Below are positions 15,429 through 25,052 of a stretch of DNA of 63,296 bases, piece after piece. The DNA is from Acinetobacter lwoffii (lineage in GTDB: Bacteria; Pseudomonadota; Gammaproteobacteria; Pseudomonadales; Moraxellaceae). The stretch is taken from the NCBI RefSeq assembly GCF_024129435.1, contig NZ_JAMXXN010000016.1, positions 1 to 63,296 on the forward strand. Direction: 5' to 3'. The number at the start of each line of letters is the position of its first letter. Positions within the stretch are counted from its first letter, which is position 1. A model generated the notes under the pieces. That model did no database searches. It was not told where the DNA came from and was given only the letters and a program-made list of their open reading frames with translations. The translations under genes were made by a program, and so were the position numbers.

Positions 15429-17231
15429 ATGCCACAATACAAAGCGCCTTTACGTGATATGCAATTTGTGTTGCATGAATTATTAAATGCTGAACAACAC
15501 TATGCAAATCTCCCTGCATTCCAAGAAAACGTAAGCCGTGAACTGGTAGATCAGTACTTAGAAGCTGCGGCTGATTTCTGTGAAAATGAACTTTCTCCGA
15601 TTAACCAGGCGGGCGACCGTGAAGGTTGTACCTGGAATGACGGCGTGGTGACTACACCAACAGGCTTTAAAGAAGCGTATCAAAAATACATCGAGCTGGG
15701 CTTCCCTTCACTTTCTGCTGAAGAACAGTATGGCGGTCAAGGTTTACCAAATTCTTTAGGGATTACCATTTCTGAAATGGTCGGTACTGCGAACTGGGCA
15801 TGGGGCATGTACCCTGGCCTGTCTCACGGTGCAGTTCGTACTTTAGAACACCACGGTTCAGCTGAACAAAAAGATGCTTACCTGCCTAAACTGGTTTCAG
15901 GTGAGTGGACGGGTACCATGTGCCTGACCGAATCGCATGCAGGTTCTGACCTGGGTATTATCCGTACCAAAGCCGAGCCACAAGCAGATGGTAGCTACGC
16001 CATTTCTGGCGAGAAAATCTTCATCTCTGCGGGTGAACACGACATGGCTGAAAACATCATCCATATCGTACTGGCACGTTTACCGGGCGCACCGAAAGGT
16101 ACCAAAGGTATTTCATTATTCATCGTACCGAAGTTCAACCTAAATGCCGATGGCTCTATTGCCGATCGCAATGGCGTACGTTGTGGTTCAATCGAACATA
16201 AAATGGGGATCCACGGTAACGCAACCTGTGTGATCAACTTTGACAATGCTAAAGGCTTTCTGATTGGACCTGAAAACCGCGGCCTGAACTGCATGTTCAC
16301 GTTCATGAACACAGCACGTATCGGTACAGCAGTTCAAGGTCTTGCAGCATCTGAAGGTTCATTCCAAGGCGCGCTTGCATACGCAAAAGATCGTCTGGCA
16401 ATGCGCTCTCTTTCTGGTCCTAAAGCACCAGAGAAAGAAGCAGACCCAATCATTGTACATCCTGCTGTACGTAATATGCTGTTGACGCAAAAAGCATATG
16501 CAGAAGGTGGTCGTGCACTGGTTTACCTGTTAGCACAATATGCTGACGTGGTTGAACATGCTGCAGAAGAAGCTGACCGTAAATTTGCAGACAACATCCT
16601 GTCATTGCTGACCCCAATCGCAAAAGCATTCCTGACTGAAACCGGTTCTGAAGCTGCGAAACACGGTGTGCAGGTCTTCGGTGGTCATGGCTTTATTTCT
16701 GAGCATGGCATGGAGCAAATCGTACGTGATACACGTATTGCCTGTTTGTACGAAGGTACCACTGAAATTCAGGCGCTGGACTTGTTAGGTCGTAAAGTGT
16801 TGGGTACTCAAGGTGCGATGTTGAAAGACTTCACCAAGATGATCCACAAATTTGCTGAAGCGCACAAAGACAATGCTGCAATGAAAGAATTCGTTGAGCC
16901 ATTGGCTGCCTTGAACAAGGAATGGGGCGACCTGACCATGCAAATTGGTATGCGTGCGATGCAAAACCCTGAAGAAGTCGGTGCAGCTGCGGTCGATTAC
17001 CTGTACTTCTCTGGTTATGTCACCCTGGCTTACCTATGGGCACGTATGGCACTGGTTGCTCAAGAGCAACTGGCTGCTGGCACCACTGAAGTTGACTTCT
17101 ACAATGCCAAAGTGACCACTGCACGCTTCTACTTCAAGAAAATCCTGCCACGCGTTCGTTCACATGTTGACGTGATCGCAACAGGTGTAGAGCCATTGAT
17201 GAACCTGGATGCAGAACATTTCGCATTCTAA
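15429..17231 (+). CDS. Acyl-CoA dehydrogenase (long, FadE-type)
   Basis: An FAD enzyme that oxidises acyl-CoA to 2-enoyl-CoA in the first step of beta-oxidation. The 600-residue protein belongs to the long class: N-terminal AcylCoA_DH_N segment (MPQYKAPLRDMQFVLHELL), the core with MCLTESHAGSDLG, AARIGTAVQGL and QVFGGHGFISEHG, catalytic Glu in CLYEGTTEIQ, and an extra helical C-terminal domain from about 460. A strong paralog follows 170 bases downstream. A FadR-like palindrome sits just before the start, in line with fatty-acid control. Chain-length preference cannot be read from the sequence. Confidence 0.93.
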   Translation: MPQYKAPLRDMQFVLHELLNAEQHYANLPAFQENVSRELVDQYLEAAADFCENELSPINQAGDREGCTWNDGVVTTPTGFKEAYQKYIELGFPSLSAEEQYGGQGLPNSLGITISEMVGTANWAWGMYPGLSHGAVRTLEHHGSAEQKDAYLPKLVSGEWTGTMCLTESHAGSDLGIIRTKAEPQADGSYAISGEKIFISAGEHDMAENIIHIVLARLPGAPKGTKGISLFIVPKFNLNADGSIADRNGVRCGSIEHKMGIHGNATCVINFDNAKGFLIGPENRGLNCMFTFMNTARIGTAVQGLAASEGSFQGALAYAKDRLAMRSLSGPKAPEKEADPIIVHPAVRNMLLTQKAYAEGGRALVYLLAQYADVVEHAAEEADRKFADNILSLLTPIAKAFLTETGSEAAKHGVQVFGGHGFISEHGMEQIVRDTRIACLYEGTTEIQALDLLGRKVLGTQGAMLKDFTKMIHKFAEAHKDNAAMKEFVEPLAALNKEWGDLTMQIGMRAMQNPEEVGAAAVDYLYFSGYVTLAYLWARMALVAQEQLAAGTTEVDFYNAKVTTARFYFKKILPRVRSHVDVIATGVEPLMNLDAEHFAF

Positions 17232-17258
17232 GTTAGAATCAGACTAATCGCATCACAG

Positions 17259-17294
17259 AAAAAGGACGGTCAATGAACAGACAGTCCTTTTTCT
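17259..17294 (+). terminator. Terminator between the two acyl-CoA dehydrogenase genes
   Basis: AAAAAGGAC (17259-17267) pairs with GTCCTTTTT (17284-17292), with a further GTC/GAC pairing inside. The two paralogs are thus probably separate transcription units, although some read-through is possible. Confidence 0.8.
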
Positions 17295-17399
17295 TTATAA
17301 CGAGTTACAGAATTAACCTTTAGTCGTCTAACATTCAGATTTTGAGTGTTTTAGACTGATTAAAACTTATTTAATCAAACAATAAACAGGTGACACACC

Positions 17400-19181
17400 A
17401 TGCCAATTTATAACGCGCCACTTGCCGATATGAAATTCATCCTCAACGATGTCTTTAATGCAGAACAATTCTGGCAAGCCAATGAAAATTTAGCGCACCT
17501 CGATGCTGCAACAGCAGAAGCCATTCTGGAAGAAATGGCGAAATTTGCGCAAAACGTGACCCTGCCACTCAATCGTAGCGGTGATGAAGAAGGCGCAAAA
17601 TATGAAAATGGCAATGTGACTACCCCTGCTGGCTTTAAAGAAGCCTTTAAACAATATGCAGAAGGCGGCTGGATCGGGTTGGGCGCAGATACCGAATGGG
17701 GCGGCCAGGAAATGCCGAAAATGCTAACGGTACTTTCTGATGAAATGCTGTTTGCCACCAACCCGTCTTTCATGCTGTATCCGCTGCTGTCTGTCGGTGC
17801 AGGTATGGCCTTAAACAGCTATGCTTCACAAGCGCAAAAACAAACCTATTTACCTAAAATTTATTCGGGTGAATGGTCAGGCACCATGTGCTTAACCGAG
17901 CCGCATGCCGGTACGGATCTGGGGATTATCAAAACCAAAGCTGAACGCAATGAAGATGGTAGCTATAGCATCACCGGTACCAAGATTTTTATTACCGGCG
18001 GCGATCATGATTTGGCGGAAAACATCATTCATCTGGTTCTGGCCAAAACCCCAGATGCACCTGCGGGTTCACGTGGTATTTCCCTGTTTATCGTACCGAA
18101 ATTCCTGGTCAATGAAGATGGTTCTGTTGGCAAACGCAATCCTGTAGGGCCAGGTTCTATCGAACACAAAATGGGCATTAAAGCTTCTGCGACCTGTGTC
18201 ATGAATTTTGATGGCGCTAAAGGTTATCTGGTGGGTAAAGAAAACGAAGGTCTGGCTGCGATGTTCGTGATGATGAACTACGAGCGCCTGTCCATGGGGA
18301 TTCAGGGCTTAGGTGCTTCTGAATTTGCTTATCAAAATGCTGCACAATACGCGACCGATCGTTTACAGGGTCGCAGTGCGGCTGGCGTTCAATCGCCAAA
18401 CAAACCGGCGGACAGTATTCTGGTGCATGGTGATGTACGCCGTATGCTGCTGAATGTACGTGCCAACAATGAAGCGTCTCGTGCCTTTGCAGTCTATGTC
18501 GGTCAGCAACTGGACATTACCAAATTCTCTACTGATCCTGAAGCGGTGAAAAAAGCCAATGACCGCGTGGCACTACTCACGCCAATCGCAAAAGCCTATT
18601 TAACCGATACTGCCTTCCAGGCAACATTAGATGCGCAAATGGTGTTTGGTGGTCATGGCTATATCCGTGAATGGGGCGTGGAACAATGTATCCGTGACCT
18701 GCGTATTTCCCAGATCTATGAAGGCACCAACGGCGTACAGTCACAAGATTTAATCGGTCGTAAAACCATTAAATGTGGCGGTGAATATATCTCTGAATAT
18801 ATCTCTGAAATCCGTGACTTTGCCAACAGTCTGGATGCAGACCTAAACTTCATTAAAGATGCCACTTTGGATGCAGCGACTGAAGTCGAATCGGTGACTC
18901 AGTTTATTCTGGAAGCAGCAAGAGAAAGTCATGATTTCCCGAACTCGACCGCGGTCGACTATCTGCACGCTGTCGGTCTGCTCAGCTTCTCGTATATGTT
19001 CGCGCGTATTGCCAATGCTGCGAAAAATAAAGAGGGCGAGTTCTATCAAAACAAACTGGCTTTGGCGAATTATTTTGTGCAACGCATTCTACCTGAGCTG
19101 GCTCTACGCATCACCAAAGTAAAATCAGGTTCTGACCTGATCATGAACTTCTCTGAAGATTACTTCACGACTCAAGCTTAA
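17400..19181 (+). CDS. Acyl-CoA dehydrogenase, paralog of the preceding gene
   Basis: A 593-residue acyl-CoA dehydrogenase with the same plan as its upstream neighbour: N-terminal MPIYNAPLADMKFILNDVFN, MCLTEPHAGTDLG, MNYERLSMGIQGLG, MVFGGHGYIREWG and catalytic Glu in QIYEGTNGVQ, with a helical C-terminal domain. The tandem arrangement points to duplication and probable split of chain-length range. The gene has its own upstream region, without the CTGGTTCAACCAG palindrome seen before the first copy, so the two may be controlled differently. It ends at a bidirectional terminator. Confidence 0.93.
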   Translation: MPIYNAPLADMKFILNDVFNAEQFWQANENLAHLDAATAEAILEEMAKFAQNVTLPLNRSGDEEGAKYENGNVTTPAGFKEAFKQYAEGGWIGLGADTEWGGQEMPKMLTVLSDEMLFATNPSFMLYPLLSVGAGMALNSYASQAQKQTYLPKIYSGEWSGTMCLTEPHAGTDLGIIKTKAERNEDGSYSITGTKIFITGGDHDLAENIIHLVLAKTPDAPAGSRGISLFIVPKFLVNEDGSVGKRNPVGPGSIEHKMGIKASATCVMNFDGAKGYLVGKENEGLAAMFVMMNYERLSMGIQGLGASEFAYQNAAQYATDRLQGRSAAGVQSPNKPADSILVHGDVRRMLLNVRANNEASRAFAVYVGQQLDITKFSTDPEAVKKANDRVALLTPIAKAYLTDTAFQATLDAQMVFGGHGYIREWGVEQCIRDLRISQIYEGTNGVQSQDLIGRKTIKCGGEYISEYISEIRDFANSLDADLNFIKDATLDAATEVESVTQFILEAARESHDFPNSTAVDYLHAVGLLSFSYMFARIANAAKNKEGEFYQNKLALANYFVQRILPELALRITKVKSGSDLIMNFSEDYFTTQA

Positions 19182-19200
19182 GCTGAAACAGCCATAATCA

Positions 19201-19228
19201 AAAACGCCTGCTTGATGCAGGCGTTTTT
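19201..19228. terminator. Bidirectional intrinsic terminator
   Basis: AAAACGCCTGC-TTGAT-GCAGGCGTTTTT serves the acyl-CoA dehydrogenase gene (+) and the small gene on the minus strand. Confidence 0.93.
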
Positions 19229-19243
19229 ATTACAATTCGAAAC

Positions 19244-19450
19244 TTAAACTTTCTGAATCATTAAAGAATCCGGTTGATTATTGCTTTTCGGATTCAGATG
19301 TTTATTCACAATTTTGATATTCCCCTCTGACTCTAAAGACTCGCAGAGTTCCACCACCTTTTGCATATCTTCAGCCTTAATGCCTACGCCGAGGATTAAT
19401 TTTTTTCCGGCTTCTAATTGGTCAATTTTTGTTTGAATTTTATCTAACAC
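19244..19450 (-). CDS. Small hypothetical protein
   Basis: A 68-residue protein that I do not recognise. It starts with GTG at 19450, with AGGAG 7 bases upstream, which makes translation likely. The sequence opens with an amphipathic helix (MLDKIQTKIDQLEAGKK), has a hydrophobic-glycine stretch (LILGVGIKAED), and ends in a polar tail. There is no signal peptide or membrane segment. It converges on the acyl-CoA dehydrogenase gene and shares its terminator. Confidence 0.6.
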   Translation of the reverse strand: MLDKIQTKIDQLEAGKKLILGVGIKAEDMQKVVELCESLESEGNIKIVNKHLNPKSNNQPDSLMIQKV

Positions 19451-19623
19451 TTTTTTCTCCTATTTATTCAATGTACCACCCATACAATATAGCAATTTAG
19501 TCTAAAAAAAGCGCAAAAGTTCAAATAATTTAATCTTTATTTTTCATCCAATCATTCTGTGCATAATTTTTGCAGGTTATTCTATAAGTATTGTTTATAT
19601 CACATAAAAATCAGGAGGATCTT

Positions 19624-20121
19624 ATGCCGAAACCCCATCCCAAAGTTGAAAAACTTGAAGCCCTCCTCGACCGTTTTGGTAATCTTGCTGTAGAAAGTTT
19701 TCATTATATTGCGCTGTTTATTATTGGCTGTATGGTGATCTGGTCCGCTGGCCATACCGTCATCGATATTCTGACCGTGAAACAGTTCGCCACCATTGAC
19801 GATATTCTTTTACTGTTCATCTATCTCGAACTCGGTGCCATGGTGGGGATCTATTTTAAAACCAATCATATGCCGGTACGCTTCCTGATTTATATTGCCA
19901 TTACCGCACTGACCCGCTTGCTCATTGCGGACATTCAGCACACGCATAAAGCCAGTATGGATCTGGTGATTATTACCGGTTCGATCCTGATTATGGCATT
20001 TGCCATTTTAGTGGTGCGCTATGCGTCATGGACCTATCCATCGGTAATTCGTGACAAACACAGCGAGAAACCAGTGCCACAAGGCAAAACGCCTCGTCCG
20101 GAAGATGATGAGTTGGCTTGA
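19624..20121 (+). CDS. psiE: PsiE-family membrane protein
   Basis: A 165-residue integral membrane protein of the PsiE family (phosphate-starvation-inducible in E. coli; function unknown). Four hydrophobic segments are visible: about 25-45 (FHYIALFIIGCMVIW), 57-77, 84-100 and 118-138. The conserved FIYLELGAMVGIYFKTNHMPVRFLIYIAITALTR stretch (given in part) is the family signature. ATG 19624 follows a perfect AGGAGG, so I reject an in-frame ATG at 19591. The C-terminal tail is charged and cytosolic. No Pho box was identified upstream. Confidence 0.85.
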   Translation: MPKPHPKVEKLEALLDRFGNLAVESFHYIALFIIGCMVIWSAGHTVIDILTVKQFATIDDILLLFIYLELGAMVGIYFKTNHMPVRFLIYIAITALTRLLIADIQHTHKASMDLVIITGSILIMAFAILVVRYASWTYPSVIRDKHSEKPVPQGKTPRPEDDELA

Positions 20122-20124
20122 TAT

Positions 20125-20156
20125 AAAAAATCCCCCTTGAATAAAGGGGGATTTTT
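20125..20156. terminator. Bidirectional terminator in a palindromic repeat
   Basis: AAATCCCCCTT-GAATA-AAGGGGGATTT with A and T tracts on its sides. It ends psiE (+) and the RcnB-like gene (-). Its AAATCCCCC...GGGGGATTT ends resemble the outer arms of the repeat at 21260-21335. Confidence 0.85.
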
Positions 20157-20159
20157 AAC

Positions 20160-20615
20160 TTAACGATTCGGCACCAGCACATAACGTCCATTTTCATAAA
20201 TCCAGTAACTGCCACGCGGTGGTGCAGGTAAGCCCAGACGCTGCCAGTCACTGATAACGCTATATCTTGAATTTTCAATTCGAGCCACATTCGGATCGCC
20301 ATTCACCCAGCTATAGCTATTGGAATTTTGATAAATCGTGGTCGGTGCCTGATACTGGATATTGAGACCACTTTGACTTTGAGCAGGCGGATAACCCCAA
20401 TGGGTCGGTCGTTGCGGGTAATGTAGTCTAGGTGGCATCGGACGCTGCGGATAAGAGTGCCGTGGTGGATCATAAGAGCGTGATGGTGCAGCGCGGTAAT
20501 TCGGCTTAGAACGTTCAACCCCTGTATATCCGCCCCAAGCGTTTCCGGCCATCGTCTGTGCAGAAGCCCCCAATAGCAATGCAGCAAATATTGCACTCAA
20601 TAACACTATTTTCAT
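20160..20615 (-). CDS. Secreted RcnB-like protein
   Basis: A 151-residue exported protein. A signal peptide (MKIVLLSAIFAALLLGASA) is followed by a Pro/Arg/Tyr/His-rich low-complexity region at about 30-80 (repeats of YPQRP) and a C-terminal domain that resembles the RcnB family: WQRLGLPAPPRGSYWIYENGRYVLV. RcnB in E. coli is a periplasmic protein affecting nickel/cobalt export, but most family members are uncharacterised and no rcnA is nearby, so I do not assign metal homeostasis. Ribosome-binding site GAGAGGAAG precedes the ATG. Confidence 0.75.
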   Translation of the reverse strand: MKIVLLSAIFAALLLGASAQTMAGNAWGGYTGVERSKPNYRAAPSRSYDPPRHSYPQRPMPPRLHYPQRPTHWGYPPAQSQSGLNIQYQAPTTIYQNSNSYSWVNGDPNVARIENSRYSVISDWQRLGLPAPPRGSYWIYENGRYVLVPNR

Positions 20616-20794
20616 TTGGGCTTCCTCTCAATCACTCGTTTATATTTTAAACAAAATAAATGCAGAAAATATGAATACGCTTACTGACCCTGCAATTTTT
20701 TGTAATGTGCCTGCGTATTTTCAATCTAGCAGGCCCATCGGCAGGCGACTGCTTTATGCTAAAATCACTTTTTTAATGTTTCGAGTTGAATACC

Positions 20795-21253
20795 GTGTCT
20801 GATTTAAATTTCGATCGTTTACATGAATATTTTTCTAAAGTGCCGAGTGTTCAGAAAGAACGGATTGATAGCTATGGTTCAGATGGCAAACAGGCATGGT
20901 GGTTTAAGTTTCAGATCAATGTCGATCATCCGCTGGCTTGGCAAACTGTGCAAGAATTAGGTCATGTCCTGAATTATATTTCTAAAAATGAACGTCTCCC
21001 AACTCAGTTCCTTCCAGTTTCGCCACCGCCATATATGAATGGTGTAGCCAAAGATTTCCTGTCTTGGGTGATCCAGTGTAATCACGCAGATTTCCCACCC
21101 GATGTAGTTTGTGACTGGTTAGAAGCGCGTTTACCAAATCCGGTTGATGATGAAGCGCAATGGAAAATTAAAACCGATATTTCTGAGCTGGATGAATTAA
21201 CGGATAAAGAGCTGGATCAGCTGGTTCCGCCGAATCCAGAATCAAAAAGCTGA
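20795..21253 (+). CDS. Conserved hypothetical protein
   Basis: A 152-residue soluble, acidic protein without signal peptide or membrane segment; I do not recognise a named domain. Tryptophan-rich stretches (GKQAWWFKFQINVDHPLAW) and a helical C-terminus rich in Asp/Glu/Leu (ELDELTDKELDQL) are visible. The start is uncertain: GTG 20795 gives VSDLNFDRL, and TTG 20786 would add three residues; neither has a strong ribosome-binding site. Downstream lies a long palindromic repeat, and the PLD-like gene converges on it. Confidence 0.6.
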   Translation: MSDLNFDRLHEYFSKVPSVQKERIDSYGSDGKQAWWFKFQINVDHPLAWQTVQELGHVLNYISKNERLPTQFLPVSPPPYMNGVAKDFLSWVIQCNHADFPPDVVCDWLEARLPNPVDDEAQWKIKTDISELDELTDKELDQLVPPNPESKS

Positions 21254-21259
21254 TAATAA

Positions 21260-21335
21260 AAAATCCCCCTAACTCCCTCTTTTTCAAAGAGGGACTTTCC
21301 TCCCTTTTTAAAAAGGGAGGTCAGGAGGGATTTAA
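21260..21335. repeat. Nested palindromic repeat element
   Basis: Two perfect hairpins in tandem: TCCCTCTTT (21274-21282) with AAAGAGGGA (21286-21294), and CCTCCCTTTTT (21299-21309) with AAAAAGGGAGG (21310-21320). Outer arms AAATCCCCCTAA and TCAGGAGGGATTT are roughly complementary. The form is that of a small nonautonomous interspersed element; it can also end transcription from both sides, since two genes converge here. Confidence 0.75.
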
Positions 21336-21337
21336 AA

Positions 21338-22801
21338 TTAAAACGTCGACCAGCCGCTCCATTCCATAAAACGATACAGCCAATATTTAAAGAACGAGTT
21401 TTCTGCATATTGAGTGTAATCTACGCTCATCGAACGGCCATTTAGATTTGACCATGCCCCCTCAAAATATTGCTGGGCATCCCGGAAGACTTCGGCCTGA
21501 GGCTGACCCACCACGCGCATATTGGTTTCCAGATTATAGTTTTTCAAATTGCGTACCGTAAAATTGGCCGAACCTAAAATCATTTCAGCTTGCTGAGCAT
21601 TGCGCTTCATTAGGATCTTGCTATGACATTGCTCACCCTGAGTATGACACCAACGTACATTTATACCCGCTTCGTGCAATTCTGAAGCCACCTGCCGATT
21701 TGGAATTCCATTCTTTTCACGGCCAAAGGCATCTTTATTTGGGTCGAGTAAAACCCGGACTTTGACACCACGTTCATGGGCCGCTATCAGACTTTTGATA
21801 ATTTTTCGCTCAGACAGATAAAACATTGCCAGATCAATCTGTTCACTGGCTTTCGCGGTCTGAATCAGATTCAGAATCGCATCATAAATGGCTTTTTCAG
21901 TCAGCACCTGAGCTTGTGGCTGGCTACTGTCTGCCTGAAAATCCCCAGCGACAATGGCTGGCATATTCGCTTGTGACATCATGCCCACAGACAGTTCTGT
22001 TTTCAAAATATCCACAGCTGTGCTCCCCCAGACCAATAAACCAATATTGGAATGCCGTGAACTGCCATCATGCGGATTCATGGATGTGACCAGTGCTTTC
22101 CAGCCTTGATCGGTATCCACCACCATAGTTTTGCGATGATTGGCTTTAAAGTTAAACAAATCAAAATAACTGCGCAGGGTAATTTTTTCTGTTCCAAATG
22201 GATTCGGCAACCAGCCTGTTTCCGGATTATTGCCAATGCCTTGGCAACAGATATACCAGAAGCCGGACCAGCTTGGATTGGAAGCCCGCAACGGCGTCAG
22301 ATTGGTTTCAATCACATCAATACCGTGCTGACGTAATTCCCGATACTGCTCGGATCTAATTCCACCATAGACCGAATTGATCGGATCGGTAATAAATTTG
22401 ATTTCTACCTCAGGCTGCAGCAGACGTTTACTGATTAAAGCATCGCTCAGTTGTTGACTCAATGCCTGATGCTGCTGCGTAGATGCACCGGTTTGCTGAT
22501 TAAATAAAAACATATCCAGCACAATCAGCGATTTGGCCTCTTCAATCATTTTCAGCATTTCATTAAAAATGCGATGATCTAAATGCTGTTTTCCTTCGGC
22601 ATCCAGATAAGTCTGATCGGCCAGAAACTTGACTTCGGCATGACGCAGTTTGCCCGTGTAATTCAGACCTTCCGGCAAAGGCTTATACGTGTGGTAGATT
22701 GCCGAAGCCAAATAACCCACAGCCAGCATACTAATGATCAAAGTCGCATAACGGCGATTCGACCAGTTCAATTTATTGTGAATTCGTTGAAAGATACGCA
22801 T
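21338..22801 (-). CDS. Phospholipase D-like / cardiolipin synthase-like protein
   Basis: A 487-residue membrane-anchored enzyme with two HKD-type half-sites. The N-terminus has one membrane helix (about 18-36). The first HKD is HRKTMVVDTD, followed by SMNPHD; the second is CHSKILMKRN, followed by ILGSANFTVRNL. In the second motif the usual Asp six residues after Lys is not obvious, as in some divergent members. Family knowledge suggests phosphatidyl transfer or phosphodiester hydrolysis; the exact substrate is open. The gene starts 106 bases downstream of the znuD stop, beyond a terminator. Confidence 0.82.
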   Translation of the reverse strand: MRIFQRIHNKLNWSNRRYATLIISMLAVGYLASAIYHTYKPLPEGLNYTGKLRHAEVKFLADQTYLDAEGKQHLDHRIFNEMLKMIEEAKSLIVLDMFLFNQQTGASTQQHQALSQQLSDALISKRLLQPEVEIKFITDPINSVYGGIRSEQYRELRQHGIDVIETNLTPLRASNPSWSGFWYICCQGIGNNPETGWLPNPFGTEKITLRSYFDLFNFKANHRKTMVVDTDQGWKALVTSMNPHDGSSRHSNIGLLVWGSTAVDILKTELSVGMMSQANMPAIVAGDFQADSSQPQAQVLTEKAIYDAILNLIQTAKASEQIDLAMFYLSERKIIKSLIAAHERGVKVRVLLDPNKDAFGREKNGIPNRQVASELHEAGINVRWCHTQGEQCHSKILMKRNAQQAEMILGSANFTVRNLKNYNLETNMRVVGQPQAEVFRDAQQYFEGAWSNLNGRSMSVDYTQYAENSFFKYWLYRFMEWSGWSTF

Positions 22802-22804
22802 AAG

Positions 22805-22840
22805 AAAAAACCTAACCCAATATACTCAGGCTAGGTTTTA
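22805..22840 (-). terminator. Intrinsic terminator after the znuD-like gene
   Basis: AAAACCTA (22807-22814) pairs with TAGGTTTT (22832-22839); the A run at 22805-22810 gives the U tract on the minus strand. Confidence 0.75.
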
Positions 22841-22907
22841 TCTTATGATTTTTCAAGTAGATTTCAGTGAGATCTAGATGATTTGGTCGATTATTTCAGT
22901 AGACCTG

Positions 22908-25022
22908 TTAGAAATCATACTGCACGCCGACAGTAAAGTTGCGACCCACCTGCGGAATATTAGACAGGAATGAAGTATGTGAATACACCTGATCATCGAG
23001 CAGGTTATTGGCCTTGAAATAAACTCGATAAGCATTGTTATCTGCAATGCTATTGGCATAACTCAGGCCAACATTCACCATATTGTAGCCTTGGGTTTCA
23101 TCTTCATAGCTGGCGATCTTGTCCTGATTAAAGACATGATAATACTCAGCCAAACCTGACCAGCCATCGGCAAAGTCTGCTTCTACTTTGGTGCCTAAGC
23201 GACCTGCAGGTACACGTGGTGCATTCTCAGCTTCAATCTTGCCACGCACATAGTCCCCAAAGACGCTGACTTTATACATATCATTGATCTGATAACCGGC
23301 TTGTGCTTCTGTACCATAAAATCTAGCTTTGTCTTGGGTATATTGCACGCCACGTAAATTACCTTTCTGCGCTACCGTTTCGCCATAGATATAATCATCA
23401 AACCAGTTGTGATAGACATGCACATGGTAATCCAGTTTATCCCCTTCATAATGCAGACCTAACTCGAGATTATTTGAAGTTTCTTTATCGAGATCAGGAT
23501 TACCGAGTTCATAGGTATTGGTCGCAAAATGCAAGCCATCAGCATAGAGTTCTTGAGCTAAAGGCAAACGCTGCTGATGAGATCCCACCACAGAAAGTTT
23601 GTAGTTCGGTGCAAATTCCCAGTTGGCAGCAGCGGATGCAGAGACACCAGTCCCCGAATAATCTTTCTGATCCGAATCTACTTTCACTTTTTGATGATCG
23701 ACACGCGCACCAAGTTCAACATGCACATCGCCAAGTTGCTTATGCTCTAAAGCAAAAAGACTGAATTTGTCAGTTTTTGTGTCCGGCATCACGACACCTG
23801 AACCATGAACATGATGTTCTTCATCGTCCTCATCGCCATCTTCATGATGGTCATGCTCTGATGCGGCAAGATTAATTTTTTGCTGTGAAATCTGGGTTCC
23901 AATCACCCCTTCCCAACCTGCAACTGGCACGTGTACTAACTCTAAACGACCGTCATAACCTTTGCTTTTAAAGTTAATAATGACTTCACTTTCTTCAAGT
24001 TCATCGTGTTCATAATCGGTAATGCTGGCATGTGCACGTAGTTTTTCAACACCGGCAAAAGGCTGTTCCAGTTCGGTGCGTACTTCATAGCGTTCAGATT
24101 TTAAATCTACCCATGGTCCACCATGCTCTTCATGGGCTGGTGCATCTGGGTCAGGTGTTGGACAACCATGAAAATGATCACCATGTAAAACACAGCCATG
24201 ATATTCATGACTATGTCCCGGCAAGCCATATTGATCCTGACGGTTACTATAGGACAATCCAACAAAACCACGATCATGAATCCATGATCCACCAATATTG
24301 ACTGTCTGCCCTTCAGCAAAAGTATTGCCCACACGACGTTCTTTTTCTAATTCGTCATCATGCTCATGAAAATAATCCGGTGCAATATAATCATTGGCTT
24401 TACGCTTTGAACCTTCTACACGCAAAGCAAAGTTTTCACCAATACCCGCTGTTACCCCAGCACTTGCCAGTTTTTCGTCACTGCCGCTGTTATAACGCAG
24501 GCCGACTGTACCTTCCAAACCATCTTCAGGCATCTGGGTCGGAATTTTTTGATCAGTGACATTCACCAACCCACCAACTGTACCGGCACCATAAAGCAAG
24601 GTCGATGGACCGCGAATTACTTCCACCTGTTTCGCCAGAATCGGATCAACGGTGACAGCATGGTCAGGAGACAAAGTGGATACATCCGCTGTTTCAGAAG
24701 CATGCTGCAACACTTTCACACGTGGACCATCTTGACCACGAATCACAGGACGGCTTGAGCCTGAACCATATTGATTAGAATAAACACCCAGCTCATCTGC
24801 CAAGGCATCCCCAATGGTGGTGGCACGTTCAGATAGCGCTTTCTGATCCACGACATGATCTGCAACCGCAAAATCTGCCGCAGTCTGCACCAATGGATGA
24901 GCTTGCACCTGAATAGTGTCCATGGTCTGAACCGGGATAGAAGATGAGGATTGCTCTGCAAATACTGTAGGCGCAACTACAGCAAAAATTGACAATGTTA
25001 TTAGATTCTTAGGGAAGGACAT
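22908..25022 (-). CDS. znuD: TonB-dependent outer-membrane zinc receptor, ZnuD-like
   Basis: A 704-residue TonB-dependent receptor, probably for zinc. The signal peptide ends near VFA (22), a TonB-box-like DTIQVQAH is at about 35-42, and the plug includes VIRGQDGPRVKV and VIRGPSTLLYGAGTVGG. Long extracellular loops are rich in His/Asp/Glu: HEHDDE at 219-224, a His-Cys segment at 270-300 (HSHEYHGC, HGDHFHGC) and HDHHEDGDEDDEEHHVH at 390-406. Such loops capture zinc in neisserial ZnuD. A perfect Zur box 30 bases before the start confirms zinc control. The barrel ends in QYDF with terminal aromatic residue. Confidence 0.93.
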   Translation of the reverse strand: MSFPKNLITLSIFAVVAPTVFAEQSSSSIPVQTMDTIQVQAHPLVQTAADFAVADHVVDQKALSERATTIGDALADELGVYSNQYGSGSSRPVIRGQDGPRVKVLQHASETADVSTLSPDHAVTVDPILAKQVEVIRGPSTLLYGAGTVGGLVNVTDQKIPTQMPEDGLEGTVGLRYNSGSDEKLASAGVTAGIGENFALRVEGSKRKANDYIAPDYFHEHDDELEKERRVGNTFAEGQTVNIGGSWIHDRGFVGLSYSNRQDQYGLPGHSHEYHGCVLHGDHFHGCPTPDPDAPAHEEHGGPWVDLKSERYEVRTELEQPFAGVEKLRAHASITDYEHDELEESEVIINFKSKGYDGRLELVHVPVAGWEGVIGTQISQQKINLAASEHDHHEDGDEDDEEHHVHGSGVVMPDTKTDKFSLFALEHKQLGDVHVELGARVDHQKVKVDSDQKDYSGTGVSASAAANWEFAPNYKLSVVGSHQQRLPLAQELYADGLHFATNTYELGNPDLDKETSNNLELGLHYEGDKLDYHVHVYHNWFDDYIYGETVAQKGNLRGVQYTQDKARFYGTEAQAGYQINDMYKVSVFGDYVRGKIEAENAPRVPAGRLGTKVEADFADGWSGLAEYYHVFNQDKIASYEDETQGYNMVNVGLSYANSIADNNAYRVYFKANNLLDDQVYSHTSFLSNIPQVGRNFTVGVQYDF

Positions 25023-25052
25023 GACCGAAGCTCAAATTCAGTAATCTGGATT

